Assembly (NCBI RefSeq): GCF_003339845.1
Contig: NZ_PPTR01000014.1
Span: forward strand, 1-64,000
Direction: 5' to 3'
Origin: Gordonibacter sp. 28C
Lineage (GTDB): Bacteria; Actinomycetota; Coriobacteriia; Coriobacteriales; Eggerthellaceae
Length of the DNA stretch: 64,000 nucleotides
Numbering within the stretch: the stretch's first letter is position 1; each line of letters opens with the position of its first letter. The notes beneath the pieces were generated by a model, which worked only from the letters and a program-made list of their open reading frames with translations, ran no database searches and had not been told where the DNA came from. A program made the translations under genes and the position numbers. Positions 17,295-25,202 of the stretch are shown here, piece after piece.

Positions 17295-17648
17295 CTACAG
17301 GGCCTTCTTCGCCACTTCCACCACGGCGGTGAACGCCGCAGGGTCGTTGACGGCCATGTCGGAGAGCACCTTGCGATCCAGCTGCACGCCGGCCTTCTTC
17401 AGGCCGTTCATCAGCACGGAGTAGCTCAGGCCGTTGATGCGGGCGGCCGCGTTGATGCGGGTGATCCACAGGCGGCGGATCTCGCGCTTCTTGTTGCGGC
17501 GATCGCGGTACATGTACTGCAGCGAGTGCTGCACCTGCTCCTTCGCGGCACGGTAGGAGCGGGACTTCGCGCCGTAGTAGCCCTTGGCGCGAGTAAGAAC
17601 GGTGCGACGCTTCTTATGGGCGTTGACTGCACGCTTGACACGAGGCAT
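17295..17648 (-). CDS. rplT: 50S ribosomal protein L20
   Basis: The 117-residue basic protein starts [18 protein letters not shown] and contains [19 protein letters not shown] and [16 protein letters not shown], the diagnostic L20 sequences. It binds 23S rRNA early in large-subunit assembly; in many bacteria L20 also represses its own operon. It is the last gene of infC-rpmI-rplT, 20 bases after rpmI. Confidence 0.98.
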   Translation of the reverse strand: MPRVKRAVNAHKKRRTVLTRAKGYYGAKSRSYRAAKEQVQHSLQYMYRDRRNKKREIRRLWITRINAAARINGLSYSVLMNGLKKAGVQLDRKVLSDMAVNDPAAFTAVVEVAKKAL

Positions 17649-17668
17649 GGATGATCACTCCTTATCGA

Positions 17669-17866
17669 TTAGCGAAGCCCGAGGTTGCGGGCGATGACCT
17701 TCTGGTCGGACTTGGCCACTTCGGTCTCGTGGCGGAAATTGCGCTTGCGCTTCTGGCTCTTCTTCGTCATGATGTGGCTCTTGAACGCCTTGGAGCGCAT
17801 GATCTTGCCGGAACCGGTGACGCGGAAACGCTTCGCGGTGCCGCGATGGGTCTTCATCTTAGGCAT
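17669..17866 (-). CDS. rpmI: 50S ribosomal protein L35
   Basis: The 65-residue protein [18 protein letters not shown] is unmistakable L35. The ATG overlaps the infC stop as TAATG (shared A at 17866), so translation is probably coupled to IF3. Confidence 0.98.
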   Translation of the reverse strand: MPKMKTHRGTAKRFRVTGSGKIMRSKAFKSHIMTKKSQKRKRNFRHETEVAKSDQKVIARNLGLR

Positions 17867-18441
17867 TACTCGTCCTTCCCTTCAGCTTCCTTCTTCTCGT
17901 TTTCCTTTTTCTTCTTCGCCGCCACCACCGAAGGCAGGGGAGCGATGAGCATGTGCATGTTGCGGCCTTCCATCTTGGGCTGGTTCTCGATGACCGCTTC
18001 GTCTTTCAGGTCGTCGGCCAAGCGCTCGAGGATGGTCAGACCCAGTTCCGGGTGCGCCATCTCGCGGCCGCGGAACATGATGGTGATCTTCACCTTGTTG
18101 CCGTCGTCGAGGAAGCGCATGACGTGCTTCTTCTTCGTCGTGTAGTCGCCCACGTCGATCTTCGGCCGGAACTTCATTTCCTTCGTCTCGACCTTGCTCT
18201 GGTTCTTGCGGGCCTGCTTGGCCTTGATGGCCTGGTCGTACTTGAACTTGCCGTAGTCCATGATGCGGCATACGGGCGGTTCTGCGTTCGGCGCGATCTC
18301 CACGAGATCGAGTCCTTGGTTGTCGGCGACCCGCTGGGCCTCCGACGTCACGTAAATGCCCATCTGCTCGCCGTCGAAGCCGATCAAACGGCATTCGCGG
18401 ACGGTAATTTCTTCGTTGAGCCGAGGCTCTTGAGCAGCTAT
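17866..18441 (-). CDS. infC: Translation initiation factor IF-3, probable ATA start
   Basis: The 191-residue product contains the IF3 N-domain ([23 protein letters not shown]), the linker and the C-domain ([19 protein letters not shown]), with a Lys/Glu-rich tail. No ATG is available at the right place. The ribosome site GGGAGGTGA is five bases before an ATA codon (18441-18439), whereas a GTG at 18450 overlaps that site. Rare AUU/AUA/AUC starts are an established feature of infC used for autoregulation, because IF3 discriminates against them. The long leader carries a terminator. Confidence 0.93.
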   Translation of the reverse strand: MAAQEPRLNEEITVRECRLIGFDGEQMGIYVTSEAQRVADNQGLDLVEIAPNAEPPVCRIMDYGKFKYDQAIKAKQARKNQSKVETKEMKFRPKIDVGDYTTKKKHVMRFLDDGNKVKITIMFRGREMAHPELGLTILERLADDLKDEAVIENQPKMEGRNMHMLIAPLPSVVAAKKKKENEKKEAEGKDE

Positions 18442-18483
18442 CGCGCTCACCTCCCAATCTTTAAGCGTTTGTCGCGCTTCAAT

Positions 18484-18513
18484 GAAAAACCCGCCGCCTT
18501 GGCAGGCGACGGG
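18484..18513 (-). terminator. Leader terminator (attenuator) upstream of infC
   Basis: On the leftward strand CCCGTCGCC-TGCCAA-GGCGGCGGG forms a 9-bp stem (one U-G pair) followed by TTTTTC. It lies about 43 bases before the infC start and about 105 bases after the predicted transcription start. A terminator inside the leader implies regulated read-through into infC-rpmI-rplT. The pairing partner that would prevent it was not worked out. Confidence 0.8.
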
Positions 18514-18625
18514 TTCGCATTCAGATGACCGGGCCGCATGCGGCCCCGTATTCGAGCGACCCATCAGCAGCCGAAGCGCCGAATCAGGTGGAGGGTCTCC
18601 CCTCGCTTGAGTAAACAACTTGCTT

Positions 18626-18653
18626 ATTCTAACACAGCCGATTTCCAATGCAA
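18626..18653 (-). promoter_or_regulatory. Promoter of the infC operon
   Basis: On the leftward strand TTGCAT (18653-18648) and TAGAAT (18631-18626) are separated by 16 bases, inside a locally AT-rich patch. The predicted start near 18619 gives an untranslated leader of about 178 bases containing the attenuator. Confidence 0.8.
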
Positions 18654-18865
18654 TTGTTTTCGCACCTTTTCTGAAACCTTTTTTGCACGCCCTCTTCCTT
18701 CCCCGACACGGGGAGCACGCCGCGCTCCAGGCGCCCCACGGGAGAAACCCGCCGCTTCCCTCTTCGAGAACAACGGTGCCCGCGCGGTTTGCTATACTCG
18801 CGTCATCAGATGCCCGCATGCTTCGGCCTTGGCCCGGAGCCCGCCATTGACGACGGAAGGACACC

Positions 18866-19279
18866 ATGAAACGCCTGCCCCGCCTGCTCATGCTCGCCGG
18901 CGCCTGGATCGCCTGCATCCTGGGGTGCGTGGGCGTGTTCGTGCCGGTGCTTCCCACCACCCCGCTGTTGCTGCTGGCCACGTTCCTGTTCGCCAAATCC
19001 TCGCCGCGCTGCCATGCATGGATCGTCTCCACGAAGGTGTACCGCACCTACGTGGCCGCGTTCAAGGAGGCGGGGGGCATCCCCGCCGCGACGAAGGTGC
19101 GCATCCTCACCGTGTCGTTCGTGCTTATGGGAGCGAGCGCGCTTATTGTCCAGAAGCCCGTCGTCTGGATCGTCCTGGGCTGCGTGGCCGTGTTCCTGAT
19201 CTACCTCATGTGCGTGCGCATACCCACCATCTCGCTGGAAAACGCACGTACGGCACGAGATGCTAAAGAAGCGGATTAG
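18866..19279 (+). CDS. DUF454 (YbaN-like) inner-membrane protein
   Basis: The 137-residue protein has the DUF454 pattern: a first hairpin of membrane segments with GCVGVFVPVLPTTPLLLLATFLFAKSSPR (residues about 19-47), then W..TKVYRTYV, and two further helices at the C-terminus. The family is widespread and its function is unknown. A single-gene unit followed by a GC hairpin (CGTGCGGGG/CCCCGCACG). Confidence 0.9.
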   Translation: MKRLPRLLMLAGAWIACILGCVGVFVPVLPTTPLLLLATFLFAKSSPRCHAWIVSTKVYRTYVAAFKEAGGIPAATKVRILTVSFVLMGASALIVQKPVVWIVLGCVAVFLIYLMCVRIPTISLENARTARDAKEAD

Positions 19280-19323
19280 CCCCTCGTGCGGGGCGCACGG
19301 AAAACGCGCACCCCGCACGACCC

Positions 19324-19647
19324 CTAGTTCTTGTCTTCGTACAGCTCGATCACGGCGCCGTCCTTCTCGACGAAGGCCAGGCGCACGCCGGGGCCCGCAT
19401 CCATGGGGCCGCAGATGATGCGGTCGGCGTCGTCGGCGTAGGCGTCGAGGTCGTCCACCGCGTAGGCCACGTGCCAGCGGCGATGCAGCTCTTCAGGGAA
19501 AGGCGTGCCCTCTTCGAACTTGAGGTACTCCACCTTGTAGTCGTAGTCGTCGACGTTCGACACCCAGAACTTCATGGCCTCGTTGTAGGCCATGTTCGGC
19601 TTCTTCTCCGTTATGGGGATGCCGATGTGCATATAGGTTGCGGTCAT
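19324..19647 (-). CDS. Glyoxalase/VOC-fold small protein
   Basis: The 107-residue protein begins MTATYMHIGIPIT and shows a VOC-like beta-alpha-beta-beta-beta unit (HIGIP; MKFWVSNVDDYDYKVEYLKFEEG; WHVAYAVDDLDAYADDAD; VRLAFVEKDGAVIELYE). The His and Glu positions could form half a metal site of a dimer. It is the last gene of the dhaL-dhaK-aldolase cluster, so a role in carbonyl or sugar-phosphate chemistry (epimerase, lyase or methylglyoxal handling) is inferred. AGAGGAG precedes the ATG. Confidence 0.75.
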   Translation of the reverse strand: MTATYMHIGIPITEKKPNMAYNEAMKFWVSNVDDYDYKVEYLKFEEGTPFPEELHRRWHVAYAVDDLDAYADDADRIICGPMDAGPGVRLAFVEKDGAVIELYEDKN

Positions 19648-19730
19648 GATGCGCTCCTCTCGATTTCCCGGACGATGCCTGCTGGCGCCGCACGGGATCC
19701 TTCGACTTCGGCGGCTCGCGCCGCCTTCGC

Positions 19731-20576
19731 TCAGGATGACATCCTGAACATGTCCATGGCGGCTTCGGCGTCGGCCTGCATGGCTTCGGTGGCGGCGTTT
19801 GCCAGGGCATGGAAGTACTTCGGATGCTTCTCGGCGATGAGCGCCTCGACGGCGCGCACGCCCGCGTTGCTCATGTAGCTGAAGTAGTTGATCTTGCGGA
19901 TGCCGGCGCGGATGGCCGCGCGCGTGTCCTCGCACGACAGCCCGCTGCCGCCGTGCATGACGAGCGGCACGCCGCAGCGGATGCGAAGTTCCTCGATGAG
20001 CTTGAAGTCGAGCTTCGGAGCGGCCTTGTAGAAGCCGTGCACCGTGCCCACGGATGCCGCGAGCGCGTCGATACCCGTGTCGGCCACGAAGCGCGCGGCT
20101 TCGTCGGGGTCGGTGTACACGTTCTCCCGGTCGTCGTCGGCAAGCTCGAGTCCCTCGTGTCCCGTCGTGAAGCCGATCTCAGCCTCGACATCGGCTCCGT
20201 ACTCGTGAGCCAGCTCCACGGCACCCAACGTCAGCGCCACGTTCTCCTCGTAGGGCAGCTGCGAGCCGTCGATCATGACGGCCGAGAACCCCAGATCGAG
20301 CGCCCGACGCACGTAGTCGATGTCTTCGCCGTGGTCGAGCATGACGCACACCGGAACACGCGACGCCTCGGCGCGCGCCACCATGATGGGGCCGATCACG
20401 TCGATGGACGTCTCATCCTCGTGCAGCTGGGCGTGCTGGATGATGACGGGCTCGTCGCGATCCTCGGCCGCGCCGATGGCCGCCAGCAGCAGCTCGAGGT
20501 TCGGCGTGTCGAAGGCGGCCGCCGCGCAGCCTTGCTCTTCCGCCCAAGCGAGGACGGATCTCAGGGAAACCAGCAA
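19731..20576 (-). CDS. Class II ketose-bisphosphate aldolase
   Basis: The 281-residue protein follows the class II (Zn) aldolase template: CVMLDHGEDIDYVRRALDLGFSAVMIDGS with the Zn-binding His, EAEIG, ASVGTVHGFYK, and PLVMHGGSGL with another Zn ligand. Such enzymes (GatY/KbaY/FbaA group) split fructose-, tagatose- or related 1-(bis)phosphates into dihydroxyacetone phosphate plus an aldehyde. The start is TTG 20576, set by AAAGGAG seven bases before it; no ATG fits. Together with adjacent dhaK and dhaL it links dihydroxyacetone phosphate to a second aldehyde. Confidence 0.88.
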   Translation of the reverse strand: MLVSLRSVLAWAEEQGCAAAAFDTPNLELLLAAIGAAEDRDEPVIIQHAQLHEDETSIDVIGPIMVARAEASRVPVCVMLDHGEDIDYVRRALDLGFSAVMIDGSQLPYEENVALTLGAVELAHEYGADVEAEIGFTTGHEGLELADDDRENVYTDPDEAARFVADTGIDALAASVGTVHGFYKAAPKLDFKLIEELRIRCGVPLVMHGGSGLSCEDTRAAIRAGIRKINYFSYMSNAGVRAVEALIAEKHPKYFHALANAATEAMQADAEAAMDMFRMSS

Positions 20577-20665
20577 AAGGGGCTCCTTTCGGATCGAGGG
20601 GAGGGGGCCTCCCTGTCGCGCGGCGGCGAAACCGCGGTCGCCCACGCCGCGCGAGGGAGGGCGGG

Positions 20666-21658
20666 CTACTTCTTCAGATACGGCGTGTTGCAGGGGGCGT
20701 TCCACAGGCGCAGCAGCTCGTCGTCCATGCGCGCCATGAACATCTGGAACCCGGCCTGCTCCTGCACGGTCAGCATCTCGCCCACGAAGTTCGCGACCAC
20801 TTCGATATCCTGCTTCGCCAGCTCCTTGACCGCGGCGCGGTACACGATGAGCTGCTCCATGAGCGTGGTGGCGCCCGAGCCGTTAACGATGAGCATGACC
20901 TTCTCGCCCGGCTCGATGCCGATGTCCCGCACCAGCGCGTTCACCATGATCGCAGCGGTTTCGTCGGCGGACTTCATGGGCTGGCGGCCGCCGCCCTCCT
21001 CGCCGTGCTGCCCCATGCCGATCTCCATCTCGTCGTCGCCGAGCTCGGCCAGCAGCGTGCCCGTCTGCGGGTGCGTGGCGCCGCGCACGGCCACGGCCAG
21101 CGTGGCCATGTTGTCGGCGAAGCGCTGCGCGACGGCGGCAACCTCCTCCAGGCTCCCGCCCTCGGCGGCTGCGGCGCCGGCGATCTTGTACGTGGGAATG
21201 CAGCCCACCAGCCCGCGACGGTCGTCGGCGTTCTCGCGCGTGGCGTTCGACACGTCCTCCTGCGTGACCACGCGCGCCACGTTCAGACCCTGCTTCTTGC
21301 ACTGCTTCATGGTCATGTTGCCCGTGAGCATGTCGCCGGCGTGGTTGAGCACGATGTAGAGCACGCCCTTGCCCTTGTCGGCCAGCTTGATGGCGTCGAC
21401 GCAGGCCTGCGGGCCGGGCGCGGCGAAGATGTCGCCCACCACGTCGATGTCAACCATGCCCTCGCCCACGAAGCCCTCGATGGCCGGCTCGTGGCCGGCG
21501 CCGCCCTGCGTCACGATGGTCACGCGGTCCGCCTCGGCCAGCTTTTTGTTGACGACCATGTTGTCCTCGCCCAGCTCGAGGATGTCGGGGTTGGCCATGG
21601 CCAGGCCCTCCAGCAGCTCGGCAGTGAGGTTCTCGGGGTCGTTGATGAACTTCTTCAT
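20666..21658 (-). CDS. dhaK: Dihydroxyacetone kinase, substrate-binding subunit DhaK
   Basis: The 330-residue protein has the DhaK sequences TQGGAGHEPAIEGFVG (residues 49-64), NHAGDMLTGNM and the covalent-substrate histidine in GMGQHGEEGG. DhaK holds dihydroxyacetone as a hemiaminal on this His while DhaL phosphorylates it. The ribosome site AAGGAG favours a GTG six bases upstream (21664), adding two residues; ATG 21658 is the conservative start. The operon order is dhaL-dhaK-aldolase-VOC. Confidence 0.93.
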   Translation of the reverse strand: MKKFINDPENLTAELLEGLAMANPDILELGEDNMVVNKKLAEADRVTIVTQGGAGHEPAIEGFVGEGMVDIDVVGDIFAAPGPQACVDAIKLADKGKGVLYIVLNHAGDMLTGNMTMKQCKKQGLNVARVVTQEDVSNATRENADDRRGLVGCIPTYKIAGAAAAEGGSLEEVAAVAQRFADNMATLAVAVRGATHPQTGTLLAELGDDEMEIGMGQHGEEGGGRQPMKSADETAAIMVNALVRDIGIEPGEKVMLIVNGSGATTLMEQLIVYRAAVKELAKQDIEVVANFVGEMLTVQEQAGFQMFMARMDDELLRLWNAPCNTPYLKK

Positions 21659-21734
21659 CTGCACGGTGCGCTCCTTCTGGTCGGATGACAGCCGGAATAG
21701 AAAGGCCCGCCGCGCTCGCGGCAGGGCCGGTACC

Positions 21735-22370
21735 CTAGCGTTGCGCGGCGCCTTCCGCAAGCCCGCGGAAGAACAGCGAGGTGGACACGGCCCCCGCGTC
21801 GGGCGTGCCGATGGTGGCGTCGCCGTAGCTGCGGGCGCGGCCGAACTTCGAGGCGAAGCCCTCGGAGGCGCGCGCGCCGTTCTCGGCCGCCTCGGCCGCC
21901 GCCGCGAACACGGCCTCGGCGCCGCCCGGCGACGTCTCGACGGCCTGTGCGGCGGCTACGGCGGGGACGAGCGCGTCCATCATGGTCTTGTCGCCCACCC
22001 GCGCGTTCGTGATGTCTTGCATCTCGGCCAGACAGCCGGCGAGCATGCGCCGCGCCGTATCGGCGGAAAGCTCGTTCTCGTCATCGCCCAGCTCGACGCC
22101 CAAACCGCCTATCATCGTGCCGTAGAGCGGACCGGCGGAGCCTCCGCGCACGGCCATGGCGGCCGTGCCCAGGTCGTCAAGGAAGTCTTTGATGGACGCA
22201 TCGTTCCATGCGGCCACGTGGTCTTGCACGAGCTTGGCGATTTTGGTGATGGTGACGCCGTGGTCCCCGTCGCCGAACTTGGAATCGATGTCGCTCAAAA
22301 CGTCGGCGTTGTCCAGCATGAGCCGAGCGCTGGCCGAGAGCATGCGCCCGAACGTTTCGCGGTCGATCAT
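21735..22370 (-). CDS. dhaL: Dihydroxyacetone kinase, phosphotransfer subunit DhaL
   Basis: The 211-residue helical protein carries the Mg-nucleotide ligands in FGDGDHGVTI (residues about 32-41) plus GGSAGPLYG and GDKTMMDAL, all typical of DhaL. In PTS-type kinases DhaL bears tightly bound ADP that is rephosphorylated by DhaM. No dhaM is adjacent, so ATP exchange or an unlinked donor must be assumed. First gene of the operon; AAAGGGG precedes the ATG. Confidence 0.93.
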   Translation of the reverse strand: MIDRETFGRMLSASARLMLDNADVLSDIDSKFGDGDHGVTITKIAKLVQDHVAAWNDASIKDFLDDLGTAAMAVRGGSAGPLYGTMIGGLGVELGDDENELSADTARRMLAGCLAEMQDITNARVGDKTMMDALVPAVAAAQAVETSPGGAEAVFAAAAEAAENGARASEGFASKFGRARSYGDATIGTPDAGAVSTSLFFRGLAEGAAQR

Positions 22371-22621
22371 GGGAGCCCCTTTCCCGTCGGTAATCGCTTG
22401 CGCCCAACTCTACCCGCATCGTCCGGCTTGGTCAATGACGGAGCGGAAGGCTGCGGCAAAAGACCGCCAGGGGCGCAGGTGAGACGCCTGTCCTCTTCGC
22501 GTTCCCGCGACAGGCACGCGAAGAAAGGCTCTCTTTCCCGCGGTGTTTGCGCTATCATGGGCAACGTGACGCCGCAGGCTCAGGGAAAGCCCGGGCGCCG
22601 TGGACAGGACAGGGGATATCC

Positions 22622-23443
22622 ATGGGGAACGAATTCGCTCTCAGCGCGCGAGACGCGTGCGCCTACCTCGAACGCATCGGGCTTGGTCGGCCCGAGCAGC
22701 CCACGCGGGAAGCGCTCGACGACCTCGTCTACGCGCATCAATGCTCCATTCCGTTCGAGACCATCGACATGTACCGTTGCGCCGAACCGCCCGACCTCGC
22801 ACTCGACCGCGTGTTCGACAAGCTGATCACCCAGCACCGCGGAGGCTACTGCTTCGAGCTGAACGCCCTGTTCGAAGCGCTGCTCGCCAGCTTGGGCTAC
22901 GAGGTTCGCCCGTGTCTGTGCCGCGCCGTGTGCGGTGCCAAGGTGAAGGACCCCATCAACCACCGCGCCGTGCTCGTGAACTTGGACGGCGAAGAGGTGC
23001 TCGCGGACGTGGGCTTCGGAGGGCCGCTGCCCTCGGCCTCGCTCTCGCTGGTCGACGGGCAGGAGCAGATCATCCGCGGCGAGTCGTTCACCGCGCGCCG
23101 CATCGACGATTACTGGTGGGCCGTCGACCGTGTGACCGGGGCGAAGAAGGACCTCTACGGCATCGAGGGGCCGTCCCGCACGCAGACCGAGCTGGAACTG
23201 TGCCTGGCCGCCGTGACCGACAAGGACTTCGCCGCGCTCAACCTGGCCTGTTCGCAGCCGGGCATGGAGTTCTACGAGCACCGCATCGCCAACCTGCGCA
23301 CCAAAACGGGCTACTACGGCATCTGGGACGACACGCTCACCGTGCGCGAGAGGGGCGAGAAGGTCCGCACCGCGCTCGCCGACGAGGCGGCCTTCGCCGA
23401 CGCCTGCGAGCGGTACTTCGGCTTCCGTCCGCACGGCGCGTAG
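22622..23443 (+). CDS. Arylamine N-acetyltransferase
   Basis: The 273-residue protein has the NAT catalytic triad C77 (HRGGYCFELN), H114 (PINHRAVLVN) and D129 (ADVGFGG) at typical spacing and length. NATs transfer an acetyl or other acyl group from CoA to arylamines, arylhydrazines or related drugs. The start ATG 22622 follows GGACAGGGGATATCC. Its neighbours, dhaL (divergent) and a membrane protein (convergent), do not suggest a pathway. Confidence 0.95.
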   Translation: MGNEFALSARDACAYLERIGLGRPEQPTREALDDLVYAHQCSIPFETIDMYRCAEPPDLALDRVFDKLITQHRGGYCFELNALFEALLASLGYEVRPCLCRAVCGAKVKDPINHRAVLVNLDGEEVLADVGFGGPLPSASLSLVDGQEQIIRGESFTARRIDDYWWAVDRVTGAKKDLYGIEGPSRTQTELELCLAAVTDKDFAALNLACSQPGMEFYEHRIANLRTKTGYYGIWDDTLTVRERGEKVRTALADEAAFADACERYFGFRPHGA

Positions 23444-23532
23444 CGCGCTCGCCCGTCCGCTTCCGCCCGCAGGCGCAAAAGCGGACGGCAGGTTGGCGCA
23501 ACGGAACGGCGGGGCCGGCCGCAGCGTCGGCA

Positions 23533-23562
23533 GGTTCCGGCGGCCGGCAGGCTGCCGGAACC
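23533..23562. terminator. Hairpin between convergent genes
   Basis: GGTTCCGGC and GCCGGAACC form a 9-bp stem immediately before the end of the leftward membrane-protein gene and after the rightward NAT gene. It may serve both directions; no strong T-run. Confidence 0.45.
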
Positions 23563-24759
23563 CTAAGCGTTGATGTACACGTAGATGATGCGGACGGTGT
23601 CGGCCAGGTTGCCCGACATGTTGGCCGTGGTGTAGTTGTAGGACAGCACGGCCGACCATTCGTGGGCGGCGCCGTTCAGATCCACCGTGCCGGAGAACGA
23701 GCAGTTCTCCTTCACAAGCGTCGTGCCGTCGGTGTCGTACGTGGAGTACACGGTCTTGTCCTCGGGCAGCGTCGCCGCCCCTTCGGCCACGGGGATGCCG
23801 GCCTCCTGCAGCGTCTTCTCCACCACGTGCTCGTTCTTCACCGCGTCGGCGAAGCTGAGCGATCCGTAGCCGAGCGCGGCCGTGGAAGCGGAGTAGCCCG
23901 CCTGCACGACCTTGCCCTCCTCGTTCAATCCCAGGTACACCGTGGGAGTGCCCGTGCGCGTGTCGGCCGGCTCGTCGGTGAGCGCCACCGTCACGTTCTT
24001 CTTGACGGGGTTGCCCTCCTCGTTCACGTCCTTCGAGCTGGTCACCTCGGCGCCGTGTTTGAGTGCCGCCACGGCCTCGTCCTGGGTGAGGCCGAGCACG
24101 GAGGCCAGATCGGGGGCCTCGGTCTTTTTCGCCGTCTCGGTGGAGGCGTCCTTCGTCTCCTCCTGCTGGATGGCGGTGACCTCCTGCGCGTCCTGCTGCT
24201 GCTGCGTTTGCTGCGTCGCCAGCGTCTGGCTCTCGTCGATCAGGCGGAACGTGAAGTAGCCCAGCGCGGCCAGCAGGACCGCCAACAGCACCACCACCAC
24301 GATGAGCACGCGCCGCATGCGGCGCGATTTGCGCATATGAGGGGGCACGTCCGGCTTGTCCTTCTTGCCGTGGCGGCCCACCGGCTGCTCGGGCTCCAAG
24401 GGCAGCTCGTCCTCGGCGAGCAGAAGCGGGGGCACCTCGCGCGGCTCCAAGCTGTCGAAGGCGTCGGGGTACTCGTCGTCGGTGTCGCCTTTGTAGCTGA
24501 AGCCGCCGGCGTGCGCCGGGCCTTCGGAGGAGCCGCCCACCGGGGCGAACGCCTGCGTCAAGCCGATGGCGTTGTCGCGGCCTTCCGCAGGGGCGTCGGG
24601 CTCGTCGACGACGGGATCGACGCTCACCGGCGAGAACGCCTCCGTCAAGCCGATGCGGTCGTCGCGCTCGTCGTCCGGAACGGGAGCGTCGGAAGCCGAC
24701 ACGCGATCGGCGGGATTCGATGAGGTGCCATGGGGTTCGTTTGCAGCGTGTTTGGGCAT
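23563..24759 (-). CDS. Single-pass membrane protein with PASTA-like region and repeated cytosolic motif
   Basis: The 398-residue protein has a cytosolic acidic N-terminus containing a near-exact repeat: IGLTEAFSPV (residues 36-45) and IGLTQAFAPV (65-74). A basic stretch and a transmembrane helix (about 150-172) follow, then a Gln-rich coiled stalk (LATQQTQQQQDAQEV). The extracellular part begins with a PASTA-like helix (DLASVLGLTQDEAVAALKHGAEV). The layout resembles envelope proteins tied to Ser/Thr kinase or cell-wall signalling; the repeated Thr motif could be a phosphorylation or FHA-docking site (inference). It is followed 34 bases upstream by another acidic membrane protein. Confidence 0.7.
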   Translation of the reverse strand: MPKHAANEPHGTSSNPADRVSASDAPVPDDERDDRIGLTEAFSPVSVDPVVDEPDAPAEGRDNAIGLTQAFAPVGGSSEGPAHAGGFSYKGDTDDEYPDAFDSLEPREVPPLLLAEDELPLEPEQPVGRHGKKDKPDVPPHMRKSRRMRRVLIVVVVLLAVLLAALGYFTFRLIDESQTLATQQTQQQQDAQEVTAIQQEETKDASTETAKKTEAPDLASVLGLTQDEAVAALKHGAEVTSSKDVNEEGNPVKKNVTVALTDEPADTRTGTPTVYLGLNEEGKVVQAGYSASTAALGYGSLSFADAVKNEHVVEKTLQEAGIPVAEGAATLPEDKTVYSTYDTDGTTLVKENCSFSGTVDLNGAAHEWSAVLSYNYTTANMSGNLADTVRIIYVYINA

Positions 24760-24793
24760 CGATTAACCTTCCTACCAGAAAAAGGTGCGCTCG

Positions 24794-25162
24794 TTAGCGC
24801 ATGAAGAAGAAGTAGTACACGGCGAACCCGACTATGAGCAGCAGGGCCACCGCCAGAACGGCCTTCTGGGCTGCGGGCATAGGCGCGCTCGCCAGATCTT
24901 CGAGCTGTTGCTCGCGATACGAGCCCTCGCGCTCGGGGCGCGCGTCGTCCTGCCCGCCCGCATCCGGCGCGTCTCCCGCCGCGGCGTCCTCGGCGGGAAG
25001 GGGTTCGTCCGGCTCGGCGATCGGGACCTCCGGCTCGTCGACGGCCGTGACGGGCTCGGGCACGGCCCCGCTCGGCTCCGTGCGCGCCCCGGCCTGGATG
25101 ACGATATCGTCCTCGTCGTCGGCCGAAACGGTGATATGGGAAAACGCCTTCTCGTCAGCCAC
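24794..25162 (-). CDS. Acidic protein with C-terminal membrane anchor
   Basis: The 122-residue protein starts MADEKAFSHITVSADDEDDIVI with a GTG set by AAAGGA seven bases before it. A long Asp/Glu/Pro-rich disordered middle leads to one hydrophobic helix at the extreme C-terminus (QKAVLAVALLLIVGFAVYYFFF). This is a tail-anchored layout with nearly the whole protein in the cytosol. No family is recognised. It lies between the FetAB-type genes and the PASTA-like protein gene on the same strand. Confidence 0.7.
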   Translation of the reverse strand: MADEKAFSHITVSADDEDDIVIQAGARTEPSGAVPEPVTAVDEPEVPIAEPDEPLPAEDAAAGDAPDAGGQDDARPEREGSYREQQLEDLASAPMPAAQKAVLAVALLLIVGFAVYYFFFMR

Positions 25163-25202
25163 GGCAACGTCCTTTCGTGTCCTGCCGATTATAAGGTACG
25201 GT

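Noticed and set aside
17890-18480. Longer infC product starting far upstream in the same open frame
   Set aside because: The upstream extension reads through the leader terminator and promoter and has no similarity to IF3; the ribosome site supports the ATA start.
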